DNA of 64,000 bases from NCBI RefSeq assembly GCF_015291665.1, contig NZ_CP030048.1, forward strand, positions 744,001-808,000, written 5' to 3'. Below the pieces are notes generated by a model. The model was not told the origin of the DNA. It saw only the letters and a program-made list of their open reading frames with translations, and searched no databases. Shown in pieces: positions 54,659 through 61,904 of this stretch (position 1 is the first letter of the stretch; the number at the start of each line of letters is the position of its first letter). The position numbers and the translations under genes were made by a program. This DNA comes from Bradyrhizobium sp. CCBAU 53338. Its GTDB lineage: Bacteria; Pseudomonadota; Alphaproteobacteria; Rhizobiales; Xanthobacteraceae.

Positions 54659-55582
54659 CTAACGCCTGTCGCGTAAAAAACCTTCCACTTCAATGCGTTG
54701 AGGCGCCGCCGGACCGCCGCCATGGCGCGTGCATTTCAGGGCTGCGGCGGCCGCGCCGAATCGCAGCGCCTCCCGCACCCCGCAGCCCTCGGCGAGCCGC
54801 AGCGTAAAGGCGCCGTGGAAGACGTCGCCAGCTCCGAGCGTATCGACAGCCTCGACGGGGAAGGCCGGCGTTTCCTCCAGCGCCCCCGCCTCGTTCAGCC
54901 AGATCGTGCCTCGGGGGCCGCGCGTCGCAGCGAGGAAGCCAGACGTCAGCTGTGCCAGCCGCTTCAGCGCCTCGCTGTCGTCAGCGATGCCGGCCGTCTC
55001 CTGGACCTGCTCGCTGGAAAACAGCAGGTGCGAGGCGGCCGTCAGCAGGCCGTCGTTGAGCGCCATTGCGCGGTCGACGCCGACGATGACGGGGATGCCG
55101 CGCCGGCGCGCCTCGGTGCAGAGATCGATGCAGAAGGCGCCGCAGCGGCTCTCGACGAGGACCGCCTGGCAATCAGCGAGCAGTTCGTCGGCGTCTGACA
55201 GCTTCACGGTCCACAGCGCGGGATCGCGGTAGATCGTCAGCGTGCGTTCGCCTGTTGCGTCGATGAAGATCGCGGAGACGGGCGTGGCCGCGCCCGGAAG
55301 GCGCACGATATGCGCCGTCTCAATCCCCTCGGCAGCCATCTGGTCGAGAATGAAGCCGCTCGACGTCTCCCGCGCGTCGCCCATCGGCCCAGCAAACGCA
55401 ATGCGTCCGCCGAGCCGCGCCATCGCGATCGCGGCATTGAGCGCATTGCCGCCGCAGATCTCCGCGAGATGCGTGGCGTTCGCCTTGCTGCCGCGCTCCG
55501 GCACGGAATCGACGCGAAAGGTGAGGTCGCGGACGGGAATGCCGATGCAGACGATGCGCGGCGCGATCTCGGATGGCGCCAT
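54659..55582 (-). CDS. PfkB (ribokinase-type) sugar kinase
   Basis: A 307-residue carbohydrate kinase. The first PfkB signature is EICGGNALNAAIAMARLG (about residues 39-56), and the second is AVDTLGAGDVFHGAF near residue 255, where Asp in GAGD is the catalytic base. The start at ATG 55582 is preferred, giving APSEIAPRIVCIGIPVRDLT. It follows nudC by only five bases and is the last gene of a HIT-nudC-pfkB operon. A long open frame extends upstream but overlaps nudC. The substrate sugar or nucleoside cannot be named. Confidence 0.9.
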   Translation of the reverse strand: MAPSEIAPRIVCIGIPVRDLTFRVDSVPERGSKANATHLAEICGGNALNAAIAMARLGGRIAFAGPMGDARETSSGFILDQMAAEGIETAHIVRLPGAATPVSAIFIDATGERTLTIYRDPALWTVKLSDADELLADCQAVLVESRCGAFCIDLCTEARRRGIPVIVGVDRAMALNDGLLTAASHLLFSSEQVQETAGIADDSEALKRLAQLTSGFLAATRGPRGTIWLNEAGALEETPAFPVEAVDTLGAGDVFHGAFTLRLAEGCGVREALRFGAAAAALKCTRHGGGPAAPQRIEVEGFLRDRR

Positions 55583-55587
55583 CGCTC

Positions 55588-56526
55588 TCAGCTCTTGTCG
55601 TGCACCCAGCGGCCGAGGAGGTGATGCGCGATGGCGAAGGGATGCGGCCCGGCAAGCCCGTCGGGATGAGTCCGCTTCAGCATCAGCGCCGCCTCCTCGC
55701 GCGTGAACCAGCGGGCGTCCTCGAGCTCGGAGTGATCGACGACGACGTCCTCGTTCAGCGCCCGCGCGCTGCAACCGATCATCAACGACGAAGGGTAGGG
55801 CCAGGGCTGCGTCATGTAGTACTGCACGTCGGTGCAGCGAATGCCCGACTCTTCGAGGATCTCGCGGCGTACCGCGTCCTCGATGGTCTCGGCGGCCTCG
55901 ACGAAGCCGGCGAGACAGGAATACATGCCCGGCGGAAACTGCTTCTGGCGGCCGAGCAGGCACTTGTCGCCTGATGCCACCAGCATGATCACGACGGGGT
56001 CGGTGCGCGGAAAGTGTTCTGCCTTGCAGGCCGGGCAGTCGCGCTTCCAGCCACCTTCCTTCATCGCGCTGCGTGTGCCGCAATTGGCGCAATAGCCGTG
56101 GCGCTGGTGCCAGCCGACCATCGACTTTGCCATCGCGATGGCCGACAGCTCCTCGGGTGGGATCGCGCCCTGCATTGCCATGCCGCGCAGCTCGGTGACG
56201 GTGTAGTCCTCGCGGCCAACAAGCTTTTCGGCCGCCGCCTGGGCGAGGCCCATGCCGAAGATTGCCGCGCCGTCGCGCAGGCCCAGAAAGATCGTGCCGG
56301 GATTGGCGCCGCATTTCAGCGCTTCGTCGATCGAGAGCAGGGCGCGCGTCTTGTCGCCCTCGCGCTTCACCAGCAGCGAGTCGCGGTAGACGACATAGGC
56401 GCGCGAGGAGGACTTCTGCTCCAGCGCGAACAGTTTTTCGTCGTCGCGGCGCAGATGCGCGGCGCGATCGAGGACGTTGGTGACGAAGGCCGGCTGCCCC
56501 AGCGGAAACGAGTCGAATGCTGACAT
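55588..56526 (-). CDS. nudC: NADH pyrophosphatase NudC
   Basis: A 312-residue Nudix hydrolase that splits NAD(H) to AMP and NMN(H), or removes NAD caps from RNA in E. coli. The zinc site has four cysteines (YCANCGTRSAMKEGG and RDCPACKAEHF). The Nudix box is complete: GFVEAAETIEDAVRREILEE then SGI. The NudC-specific SQPWPFP motif reads TQPWPYPSSLM. The start at ATG 56526 is used. It lies 11 bases downstream of the HIT-protein gene and five bases upstream of the PfkB gene, forming an operon likely devoted to nucleotide turnover. Confidence 0.95.
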   Translation of the reverse strand: MSAFDSFPLGQPAFVTNVLDRAAHLRRDDEKLFALEQKSSSRAYVVYRDSLLVKREGDKTRALLSIDEALKCGANPGTIFLGLRDGAAIFGMGLAQAAAEKLVGREDYTVTELRGMAMQGAIPPEELSAIAMAKSMVGWHQRHGYCANCGTRSAMKEGGWKRDCPACKAEHFPRTDPVVIMLVASGDKCLLGRQKQFPPGMYSCLAGFVEAAETIEDAVRREILEESGIRCTDVQYYMTQPWPYPSSLMIGCSARALNEDVVVDHSELEDARWFTREEAALMLKRTHPDGLAGPHPFAIAHHLLGRWVHDKS

Positions 56527-56537
56527 TTCTTGTTCTT

Positions 56538-56957
56538 TCAACCCAACCAGATTTTTCGGCGAAGCGCGCTGATGAAATTCTGCACCTCGGCGGCATCGTG
56601 CGGCAAGGGCGGCATCACGCCCCAAACCGGCCGCGGCCAGGCGGCGTCACTGGTGCGGCGCGCGATGATGTGAACGTGAAGCTGCGGCACGAGGTTGCCG
56701 AGCGCCGCGACATTGAGCTTGTCGCATCTGGTGATCTCCTTCAGCGCGCGCGAGACGCGGGAGATCTCCGTCATCAATTGTGCCTGCTGGACCTCGTCGA
56801 GGTCGATGATCTCGACCGCATCGGCGCGCCGCGGCACCAGCAGCAGCCAGGGATAATGCGCGTCCTTGATGACCAGCACCTTCGACAGCGGCAGATCGCC
56901 GATGTCGATGGTGTCCTCTTTCAGGCGGGAGTGCAGCGACCAGGCGGGCTCGGGCAT
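56538..56957 (-). CDS. HIT family protein
   Basis: A 139-residue histidine-triad protein. The active-site motif is PQLHVHIIARRTSD, a variant of HxHxHxx in which the third histidine is replaced. The N-terminal half (LSKVLVIKDAHYPWLLLVPR) forms the usual beta-sheet. HIT proteins hydrolyse nucleoside phosphoramidates or nucleotide-linked substrates. It is the first gene of the HIT-nudC-pfkB operon and ends 11 bases before nudC. Whether it is active with the altered histidine is unknown. Confidence 0.88.
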   Translation of the reverse strand: MPEPAWSLHSRLKEDTIDIGDLPLSKVLVIKDAHYPWLLLVPRRADAVEIIDLDEVQQAQLMTEISRVSRALKEITRCDKLNVAALGNLVPQLHVHIIARRTSDAAWPRPVWGVMPPLPHDAAEVQNFISALRRKIWLG

Positions 56958-57063
56958 ATGCGTTTCCGGATTGCCCGGTGGTGGCGGGCTCGTTTGGTCG
57001 GACCATACGATACGGAGTTGGCGAGGGGAAGGTTAGGGCTCCGCTCCAGCTGCATACACGGTC

Positions 57064-57136
57064 GTCGTTCTGGACAAACGCAGCGAAGCGGAGCGCAGTG
57101 GATTCCGGGCTCGCGCTGCGGGCGCCCCGGAATGAC
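57064..57136. repeat. intergenic palindromic repeat
   Basis: The unit starts gtcgttctgg and ends ccggaatgac, and contains the hairpin cagcgaagcggagcgc and the arms tccgggctcgc/gcgccccgga. It lies between the HIT operon and the end of the enolase-superfamily gene. Confidence 0.8.
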
Positions 57137-57141
57137 AGGAA

Positions 57142-58269
57142 TTACCCCTCCGCCAGCACCCGCGCATTGGCGCGGACCGAGGCCTCGCTGACGCGAATGC
57201 CGAGGCCGGGGCCGTCGGGCACGACAACGTGACCATCGTGGTTGCGAACGCGCTCCTCGAGCACGTCCTCGGTCAGCACGTGATGCGGCATATAGAACTC
57301 GCAGCCGAGCGAGATGCCTGGCGTCGCCGCGATCAGCTGTGTGCCGGCGGCCAGCCCAATGCCGCCCTCCCACAGCGTGCCGCCGTAGCCGGGCAGGCCG
57401 GCGGTGTCGGCGATCGACATGATCGCCTGCGCCTCGAACAGGCCGCCGGCCTTCATCAGCTTGATCGAGACGGCGTCGGCCGCCTCGCGCCGCACCACCT
57501 CCATCATGTCGCGACGGTCGAAACAGCTTTCGTCGGCGAGCACGGGCGTTTCCAGCGCAGTGGCAAGCTGCGCCATCACGTCGAGAAACTTCCGCGGCAC
57601 GGGCTGCTCGATGAAGGTCGGCGCAAACGCCTCGACATCATGCAGGATCCTGATGGCGCCGAACGGCGCCAGCGCCTGGTTGTAGTCGACCCGCAGATCG
57701 ACCTTGTCGCCGAATTCCTTGCGGATCGCTTCGAGATGGTCGAGATCCTCGCGATGCGGCTTCACGCCGGTCTTGACCTTGTAGATGACATTGCCTTCGG
57801 GAACCATTTTTCGCATGCGCTCGAGATCGGCTGCGAAATCGGGATCGGCGATCGAGAACGACAGCGGGATCGTGTCCCGCACGCGGCCGCCCAGCAGGTC
57901 GGCGACCGACAGGCCGGACGCCTTGCCGACGATGTCGAGCAGCGCCATTTCGATTGCAACCTTCGCTTCCGCGTGGCCGACCAGCGCGCGGTCGAGCTCG
58001 GCCATCAGCGCGCGGATGCGGCGCACGGATTTGCCGAGCAGGATCGGCCGCAGATAAATATCGAGCGCGGAAAATGCCGCTTCAGCCGTTCCCGTGAACA
58101 CCTCCCACGGCGCCGCTTCGCCCCAACCGATCACGCCGTCGCTCGACGTCAGCTCGATCAGCACGCGCTTCACCGTACCCTTGACGTTGCCGACGCCCTG
58201 CAGGCGCGCCATCTTGATCGGGCTCTCGATCAGGAACAGGCGAAGACGTTCGATGGTCGCTTCGGTCAT
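57142..58269 (-). CDS. enolase-superfamily (muconate-lactonizing type) enzyme
   Basis: A 375-residue enzyme of the enolase superfamily, muconate lactonizing subgroup. The KxK motif is IYKVKTGV (second catalytic strand). Metal ligands are Asp in [10 protein letters not shown], Glu in FIEQPVPR and Asp in LADESC. The opposite catalytic lysine is in [10 protein letters not shown]. The paired lysines fit a racemase, epimerase or cycloisomerase. Its ATG overlaps the stop of the SDR gene by four bases, and it is the last gene of the transporter operon. The reaction could be muconate cycloisomerisation, dipeptide epimerisation or an amino-acid-derivative racemisation; the transporter favours an amino-acid-like substrate. 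Confidence 0.9.
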   Translation of the reverse strand: MTEATIERLRLFLIESPIKMARLQGVGNVKGTVKRVLIELTSSDGVIGWGEAAPWEVFTGTAEAAFSALDIYLRPILLGKSVRRIRALMAELDRALVGHAEAKVAIEMALLDIVGKASGLSVADLLGGRVRDTIPLSFSIADPDFAADLERMRKMVPEGNVIYKVKTGVKPHREDLDHLEAIRKEFGDKVDLRVDYNQALAPFGAIRILHDVEAFAPTFIEQPVPRKFLDVMAQLATALETPVLADESCFDRRDMMEVVRREAADAVSIKLMKAGGLFEAQAIMSIADTAGLPGYGGTLWEGGIGLAAGTQLIAATPGISLGCEFYMPHHVLTEDVLEERVRNHDGHVVVPDGPGLGIRVSEASVRANARVLAEG

Positions 58270-59021
58270 GTCAGGCCTCCATTGACGTGCCAGACTTGGC
58301 CAGTGACGTAGGATGTTTTCGGGGACGCCAGGAAGGCGATGATCTCGGCGACTTCCTCCGGCCGCCCGCGGCGGCGTATCGGGATCAGCGCTTCGGTCGC
58401 GGCGATCTGCTCGGGCGACAGCCGGCTCTCGCTGGACTTGTCCTTGATGATCAAGCCGGGCGCAACCGCGTTGACGGTGATGCCGTCCCTGGCGAGTTCG
58501 ACGGCGGTCAACCGTACCAGCGCTTCGAGCGCGGCACGGCTGGCGGCGGTGGCGGCGAAGGGCGCGAATTCCGGCCGGATCGCATGCGCGACAAAGGACG
58601 ATACCGCGACGATCCGCGCATCCTGCCCAGCGCGCAGCAGCGGCAGTGCGGCATCGACCATCCGCGTGAAGGCCAGCGCCGATTCATCCATCGCCCGGCG
58701 GAATTGATCCGCGGGCGTACCGATCGCGCTGCCGCGGCGGGCGTGGCCGCCGACCAAAATCAATCCGTCGAGCCGACCGAAGGCGCGTTGGGTCGCGGCG
58801 ATGGCCTCGGAGACAGCGACTTCCTCGGCGAGATCGCCGAGGCATTTGACGACGACGGCGCCTTTGGCTTCGGCCTCGGTCGCGGTGGCATCGAGACCTT
58901 CTGCGTTCGAGCGCGTGTGGAGCAGAAGCGCGACGCCAGTCGACGCGAGCAGTTTTGCGGTGGCGCGGCCGATGCCGCTGGCGGCACCGGTAACGAGATA
59001 GACGCGGTTGATCTCGGGCAT
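58266..59021 (-). CDS. short-chain dehydrogenase/reductase lacking Tyr and Lys
   Basis: A 251-residue SDR-fold protein. The NAD(P)-binding motif [15 protein letters not shown] is intact and VSSFVAH provides the active-site Ser region. The YxxxK segment, normally YSASKAAL, reads [11 protein letters not shown] here: Tyr is Thr (codon ACC) and Lys is Arg (CGT), as read from the DNA. The C-terminal motif NAVAPGLI and [11 protein letters not shown] are normal. The start is set at ATG 59021, overlapping the ATPase stop by one base (TGATG). It stands in the operon between the transporter ATPase and the enolase-superfamily gene. It may use a different mechanism or have lost activity. Confidence 0.9.
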   Translation of the reverse strand: MPEINRVYLVTGAASGIGRATAKLLASTGVALLLHTRSNAEGLDATATEAEAKGAVVVKCLGDLAEEVAVSEAIAATQRAFGRLDGLILVGGHARRGSAIGTPADQFRRAMDESALAFTRMVDAALPLLRAGQDARIVAVSSFVAHAIRPEFAPFAATAASRAALEALVRLTAVELARDGITVNAVAPGLIIKDKSSESRLSPEQIAATEALIPIRRRGRPEEVAEIIAFLASPKTSYVTGQVWHVNGGLT

Positions 59022-59827
59022 CACGGTGTTGCGTTGGCCGGGGGCAGTGCGCCGGTGCGGTGGAAATGGCTGAGGAAGGCGCGCGTCGCGGCTTCCTGCG
59101 GGTTGTCGATCACCTGCCGCGCCGGGCCCTCCTCGACGACGACACCGTCGCGCATGAAGATGAGGCGGTCGGCGACCTCGCGGGCAAAGGCGATCTCGTG
59201 GGTCACGATCACCATGGTCATGCCCTCGGAGGCCAGTTGCTGGATCACGTTCAGCACCTCGCCGACGAGCTCGGGATCGAGTGCCGAGGTCGCCTCGTCA
59301 AACAGCATGACATCCGGCTCCATCGCCAGCGCGCGTGCGATCGCGACGCGCTGCTTCTGGCCGCCGGAGAGCGTCGCCGGATATTGGTCGGCCTTCTCGG
59401 CGAGCCCGACCTTGGCGAGCTGAGCCCGTGCGAGCTTTTCAGCGTCGGCCTTGGCGATGCGTCGCACCGTGACCGGCCCCTCCATCACGTTCTGCAGCGT
59501 CGTCATGTGCGGGAACAGATTGAAGTGCTGGAACACCATGCCGGTGGTCGCGCGGAATTTTGCCAGTGTCTTCACGTCTGGGAGCTTTGAGCCTTCGCCG
59601 AATGCAAAGCGTGTGTCGCCGACGCGGACGCTGCCGCCGTCCGGGACGACCAGCAGATTGATGCAGCGAAGCAAGGTCGATTTACCGGAGCCGGATGGCC
59701 CGATCAGCGCGACAACGCCGCCCTTGGCGACGTCGAGATTGATGTTCTTCAAAACCTCGTTGCTGCCAAAGCTCTTGCGCAGGCCACGGATCTCGATTTT
59801 CGAAATGGTCTTGGATAGGTCGCTCAT
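59021..59827 (-). CDS. polar amino acid ABC transporter ATP-binding protein
   Basis: A 268-residue ABC ATPase of the polar amino acid (GlnQ/HisP) class. Walker A is [14 protein letters not shown], the signature is [16 protein letters not shown], Walker B is [14 protein letters not shown] and the H loop is VTHEIAFA. The ATG overlaps the permease stop by four bases and its own stop couples to the SDR start. The transporter's substrate probably resembles an amino acid or opine. Confidence 0.95.
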   Translation of the reverse strand: MSDLSKTISKIEIRGLRKSFGSNEVLKNINLDVAKGGVVALIGPSGSGKSTLLRCINLLVVPDGGSVRVGDTRFAFGEGSKLPDVKTLAKFRATTGMVFQHFNLFPHMTTLQNVMEGPVTVRRIAKADAEKLARAQLAKVGLAEKADQYPATLSGGQKQRVAIARALAMEPDVMLFDEATSALDPELVGEVLNVIQQLASEGMTMVIVTHEIAFAREVADRLIFMRDGVVVEEGPARQVIDNPQEAATRAFLSHFHRTGALPPANATP

Positions 59828-60486
59828 TCGCCAACCGCCAGTCGCTTCTCGCCGCGGCGGACGATGATGGTGAGCGGGATCAGGATCGCCGCATAGGCGA
59901 CCGCAACCGCAGTGTAGGTTTCCAGCGGCCGGTAGCTGTCGTGGGCTGCGACCTGGCTCTGATAGACCAGATCAGGCACTGCCAGCACCGAGACCAGCGA
60001 GGTGTTCTTGAACTGGATGATCGACTGGTTCATCAGCGCCGGGATCATGCGCTTGATCGCCTGTGGCAGGACGATCCGTCGCATGCTCTGGCCCGGCGTC
60101 ATGCCGAGCGCCGCGCCGGCTTCCGACTGGCCCTTGTCGATCGAGATGATGCCGCCACGGATGATCTCGGAATAGAACGAGCCGCCATAGAGCGAGAGCG
60201 CCAGCGCGGACGCCGTAATCGGCGTCATCTCGACGCCGGCCAGGATCGGCAGCGCGTAGTAGAACCAGATCAGCTGCACCAGGATCGGCGTGCAGCGGAA
60301 CGCCTCGATGAAGGTGAGTGCGAGGAGCCGCACCGGCTTGAAGCGCGACAGGCTGCCGAAGGCGCCGAACAGGCCGAACACGAGCCCGAGCGCGACGATG
60401 ACGACGGTGAAGCCGACGGTGACGCCAAGGCCGTCGAGAAAGAGCCAGCGATAGCCCCAGAGAATGCCGAAGTCCCACTGATACAT
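59824..60486 (-). CDS. polar amino acid ABC transporter permease
   Basis: A 220-residue inner-membrane permease of the HisM/GlnP type. It has about five hydrophobic segments, with the coupling region [20 protein letters not shown] (EAA-like loop) near residues 121-140. [16 protein letters not shown] is a typical early transmembrane segment. Only one permease gene is present, so it should act as a homodimer. The ATG at 60486 lies 190 bases downstream of the binding-protein stop, and that gap holds strong palindromes. It overlaps the ATPase gene by four bases. Confidence 0.94.
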   Translation of the reverse strand: MYQWDFGILWGYRWLFLDGLGVTVGFTVVIVALGLVFGLFGAFGSLSRFKPVRLLALTFIEAFRCTPILVQLIWFYYALPILAGVEMTPITASALALSLYGGSFYSEIIRGGIISIDKGQSEAGAALGMTPGQSMRRIVLPQAIKRMIPALMNQSIIQFKNTSLVSVLAVPDLVYQSQVAAHDSYRPLETYTAVAVAYAAILIPLTIIVRRGEKRLAVGE

Positions 60487-60504
60487 GCGTTTTTTCTTCC
60501 TTCA

Positions 60505-60551
60505 CCTCTCCCGCTTGCGGGAGAGGTCGCATCGCATCGAAGATGCGATGC
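60505..60551. repeat. two short hairpins upstream of the permease gene
   Basis: The hairpin cctctcccgcttgcgggagagg at 60505-60526 has a 10-bp stem, and gcatcgcatcgaagatgcgatgc at 60529-60551 is another palindrome. They lie between the permease and binding-protein genes, both on the minus strand. Confidence 0.8.
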
Positions 60552-60596
60552 GGGTGAGGGCTCTTTCCTCTGGGGGAGTCTCTCTGCAGGAGACAC

Positions 60597-60640
60597 CCTC
60601 TCCACTCCCTCTCCCGCAAGCGGGAGAGGGAGTGGAGAGG
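60597..60640. repeat. perfect 21-bp-stem palindrome in the transporter operon
   Basis: Twenty-one bases (beginning cctctccactccctctccc) pair perfectly with the following half around an AA centre. The inner part repeats the hairpin at 60505. Such a stem could block readthrough from the binding-protein gene into the permease gene or stabilise its 3' end. Confidence 0.85.
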
Positions 60641-60675
60641 CGTATGCAGATTTAGACTGCCCCAAGTTCGATGCC

Positions 60676-61530
60676 TTACAACGAAACGCCCGGCGGAATG
60701 TCCGCTTCGGTCACGCCCACCAGCTCCATGTTGGTGATGATGGCGTTGCGGATGAAGCCGAGGCCCTTGTTGAAGTCGATCCAGGTGTTGACGTAGTCGC
60801 GCCAGGTCTTGTCGTTCTCGCGGCGGAAGCCGGCATTCGACGTCGTCGCGAAGATCGGCGTCGGCAGCACGAACTGGCCGAGCGAGGGGTTCTTCTTCAG
60901 CACCGTCAGCGACAGCATGGTGATCAGGCACTGCGCGTCGACGCGGCCGGTCTGCAGCGCGGCGGTGGCATCGTCCGCGGTCTTCAGCCGCGAGATCTGC
61001 GCCTTCGGCGTCAGGCGGCTGACGACCTGGTCGTGCGAGGAGCCCTGGTCGACCGCGATCTTGATGTCGGGCGAGTTCAGCTCGGCCCAGCTCTTCGGCT
61101 TGAAGTCCTTCTTGCAGAGGATGCCGAAGGCGTTGTTGAAGACAGGCACGGAGAAGTCGATCACCAGCGCGCGTTTCGGGGTCGGGTTCAGGCCGAAGAA
61201 GATATCGATCTTGTTGGACTGGAGATCGAGCACCGAATTGCCCCAGGTGGTCTCGGTGATCTCGAGTTCGGCTTCCATGTCGTCGGCAAGGGCCTTGGCG
61301 ATGTCGATGTAGAAGCCCTTCCACTGGCCGCTGGAGAGATCCTTCATGTAGTAGGGCGCGCCTCCGCCGACTGCGCCGATCCGCATCTTCTTGGTGCGGC
61401 GGATGCGGGCGAAGGTCGATTCGTTGGGATCGGCGGCCTGGGCCACGGCCGGCGAGGCCAGCGCGCCTGCGGTCACGGCGCCGATGGCGCCAAGTCCGAC
61501 AATCGATGCAACATCACGACGTGTAACCAT
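60676..61530 (-). CDS. ABC transporter substrate-binding protein (polar amino acid type)
   Basis: A 284-residue periplasmic binding protein of the polar amino acid family. The N-terminus TRRDVASIVGLGAIGAVTA resembles a twin-arginine signal, with cleavage near AVAQAA. The mature protein starts with MRIGAVGGGAPYYMKDLSSG, and has the family blocks GFYIDIAKALADDME, LQSNKIDIFFGLNPT and KIAVDQGSSHD. The start at ATG 61530 is used. It is the first gene of an operon with permease, ATPase, SDR and an enolase-superfamily enzyme, all on the minus strand. Substrate identity is unknown. Confidence 0.93.
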   Translation of the reverse strand: MVTRRDVASIVGLGAIGAVTAGALASPAVAQAADPNESTFARIRRTKKMRIGAVGGGAPYYMKDLSSGQWKGFYIDIAKALADDMEAELEITETTWGNSVLDLQSNKIDIFFGLNPTPKRALVIDFSVPVFNNAFGILCKKDFKPKSWAELNSPDIKIAVDQGSSHDQVVSRLTPKAQISRLKTADDATAALQTGRVDAQCLITMLSLTVLKKNPSLGQFVLPTPIFATTSNAGFRRENDKTWRDYVNTWIDFNKGLGFIRNAIITNMELVGVTEADIPPGVSL

Positions 61531-61706
61531 TGGGATCAATCGCTCTTCTGGTTGGACGGAGTTCCGGCAGCGTTCTTAGCAAGGTGGTCCCAGCAGCGAA
61601 AGCACAGCCTATCGGCTGGGCAGACCCGAAATTGCCTGGATGCTGGGCAAGATCGAGCAGTTCGCGCCGATACCCGCTTGCTTTCCCGTTTCTTTGGCCC
61701 CAAATA
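61531..61706. other. upstream region of the transporter operon
   Basis: About 175 bases between the start of the binding-protein gene and the SRP RNA, with no gene seen. It should contain the divergent promoters of the transporter operon and the SRP RNA. Confidence 0.5.
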
Positions 61707-61812
61707 GGGATCGGGAGATTGGCGGTGGACGAGCCACTCGCCAACCGGGTCAGGTCCGGAAGGAAGCAGCCCTAACGAGGTCCGGATCGGGTCGCTCGTC
61801 AGTCTCCTACCT
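61707..61812 (+). ncRNA. ffs: signal recognition particle RNA (4.5S type)
   Basis: The conserved SRP domain IV core is present at about 61746-61774 as gggtcaggtccggaaggaag followed by cagccctaacga, including the GGAA tetraloop. The ends pair: gggaga near 61713 with tctcc near 61803, and gacgagc at 61728 with gctcgtc at 61794. The RNA is about 100 nt, and a run of six T follows (61813-61818), serving as terminator. It lies upstream of dnaX, a common position in Alphaproteobacteria. The exact ends are approximate. Confidence 0.93.
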
Positions 61813-61818
61813 GTTTTT
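61813..61818 (+). terminator. T-run after SRP RNA
   Basis: Six consecutive T directly follow the closing stem of the SRP RNA and probably end its transcription. Confidence 0.6.
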
Positions 61819-61904
61819 TCGAGCGAATTGCGCCGGCGGGGCTCCCGCCAGCGCGCTCCTTTCCGCAAAAGCCGGCCGAGAGACATTTCATTGCGGATCG
61901 ACCG

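Noticed and set aside
54659..56596. Fusion of the PfkB kinase with an upstream 330-codon frame
   Set aside because: The upstream part is a shadow of nudC in another frame, and nudC has complete zinc and Nudix motifs.
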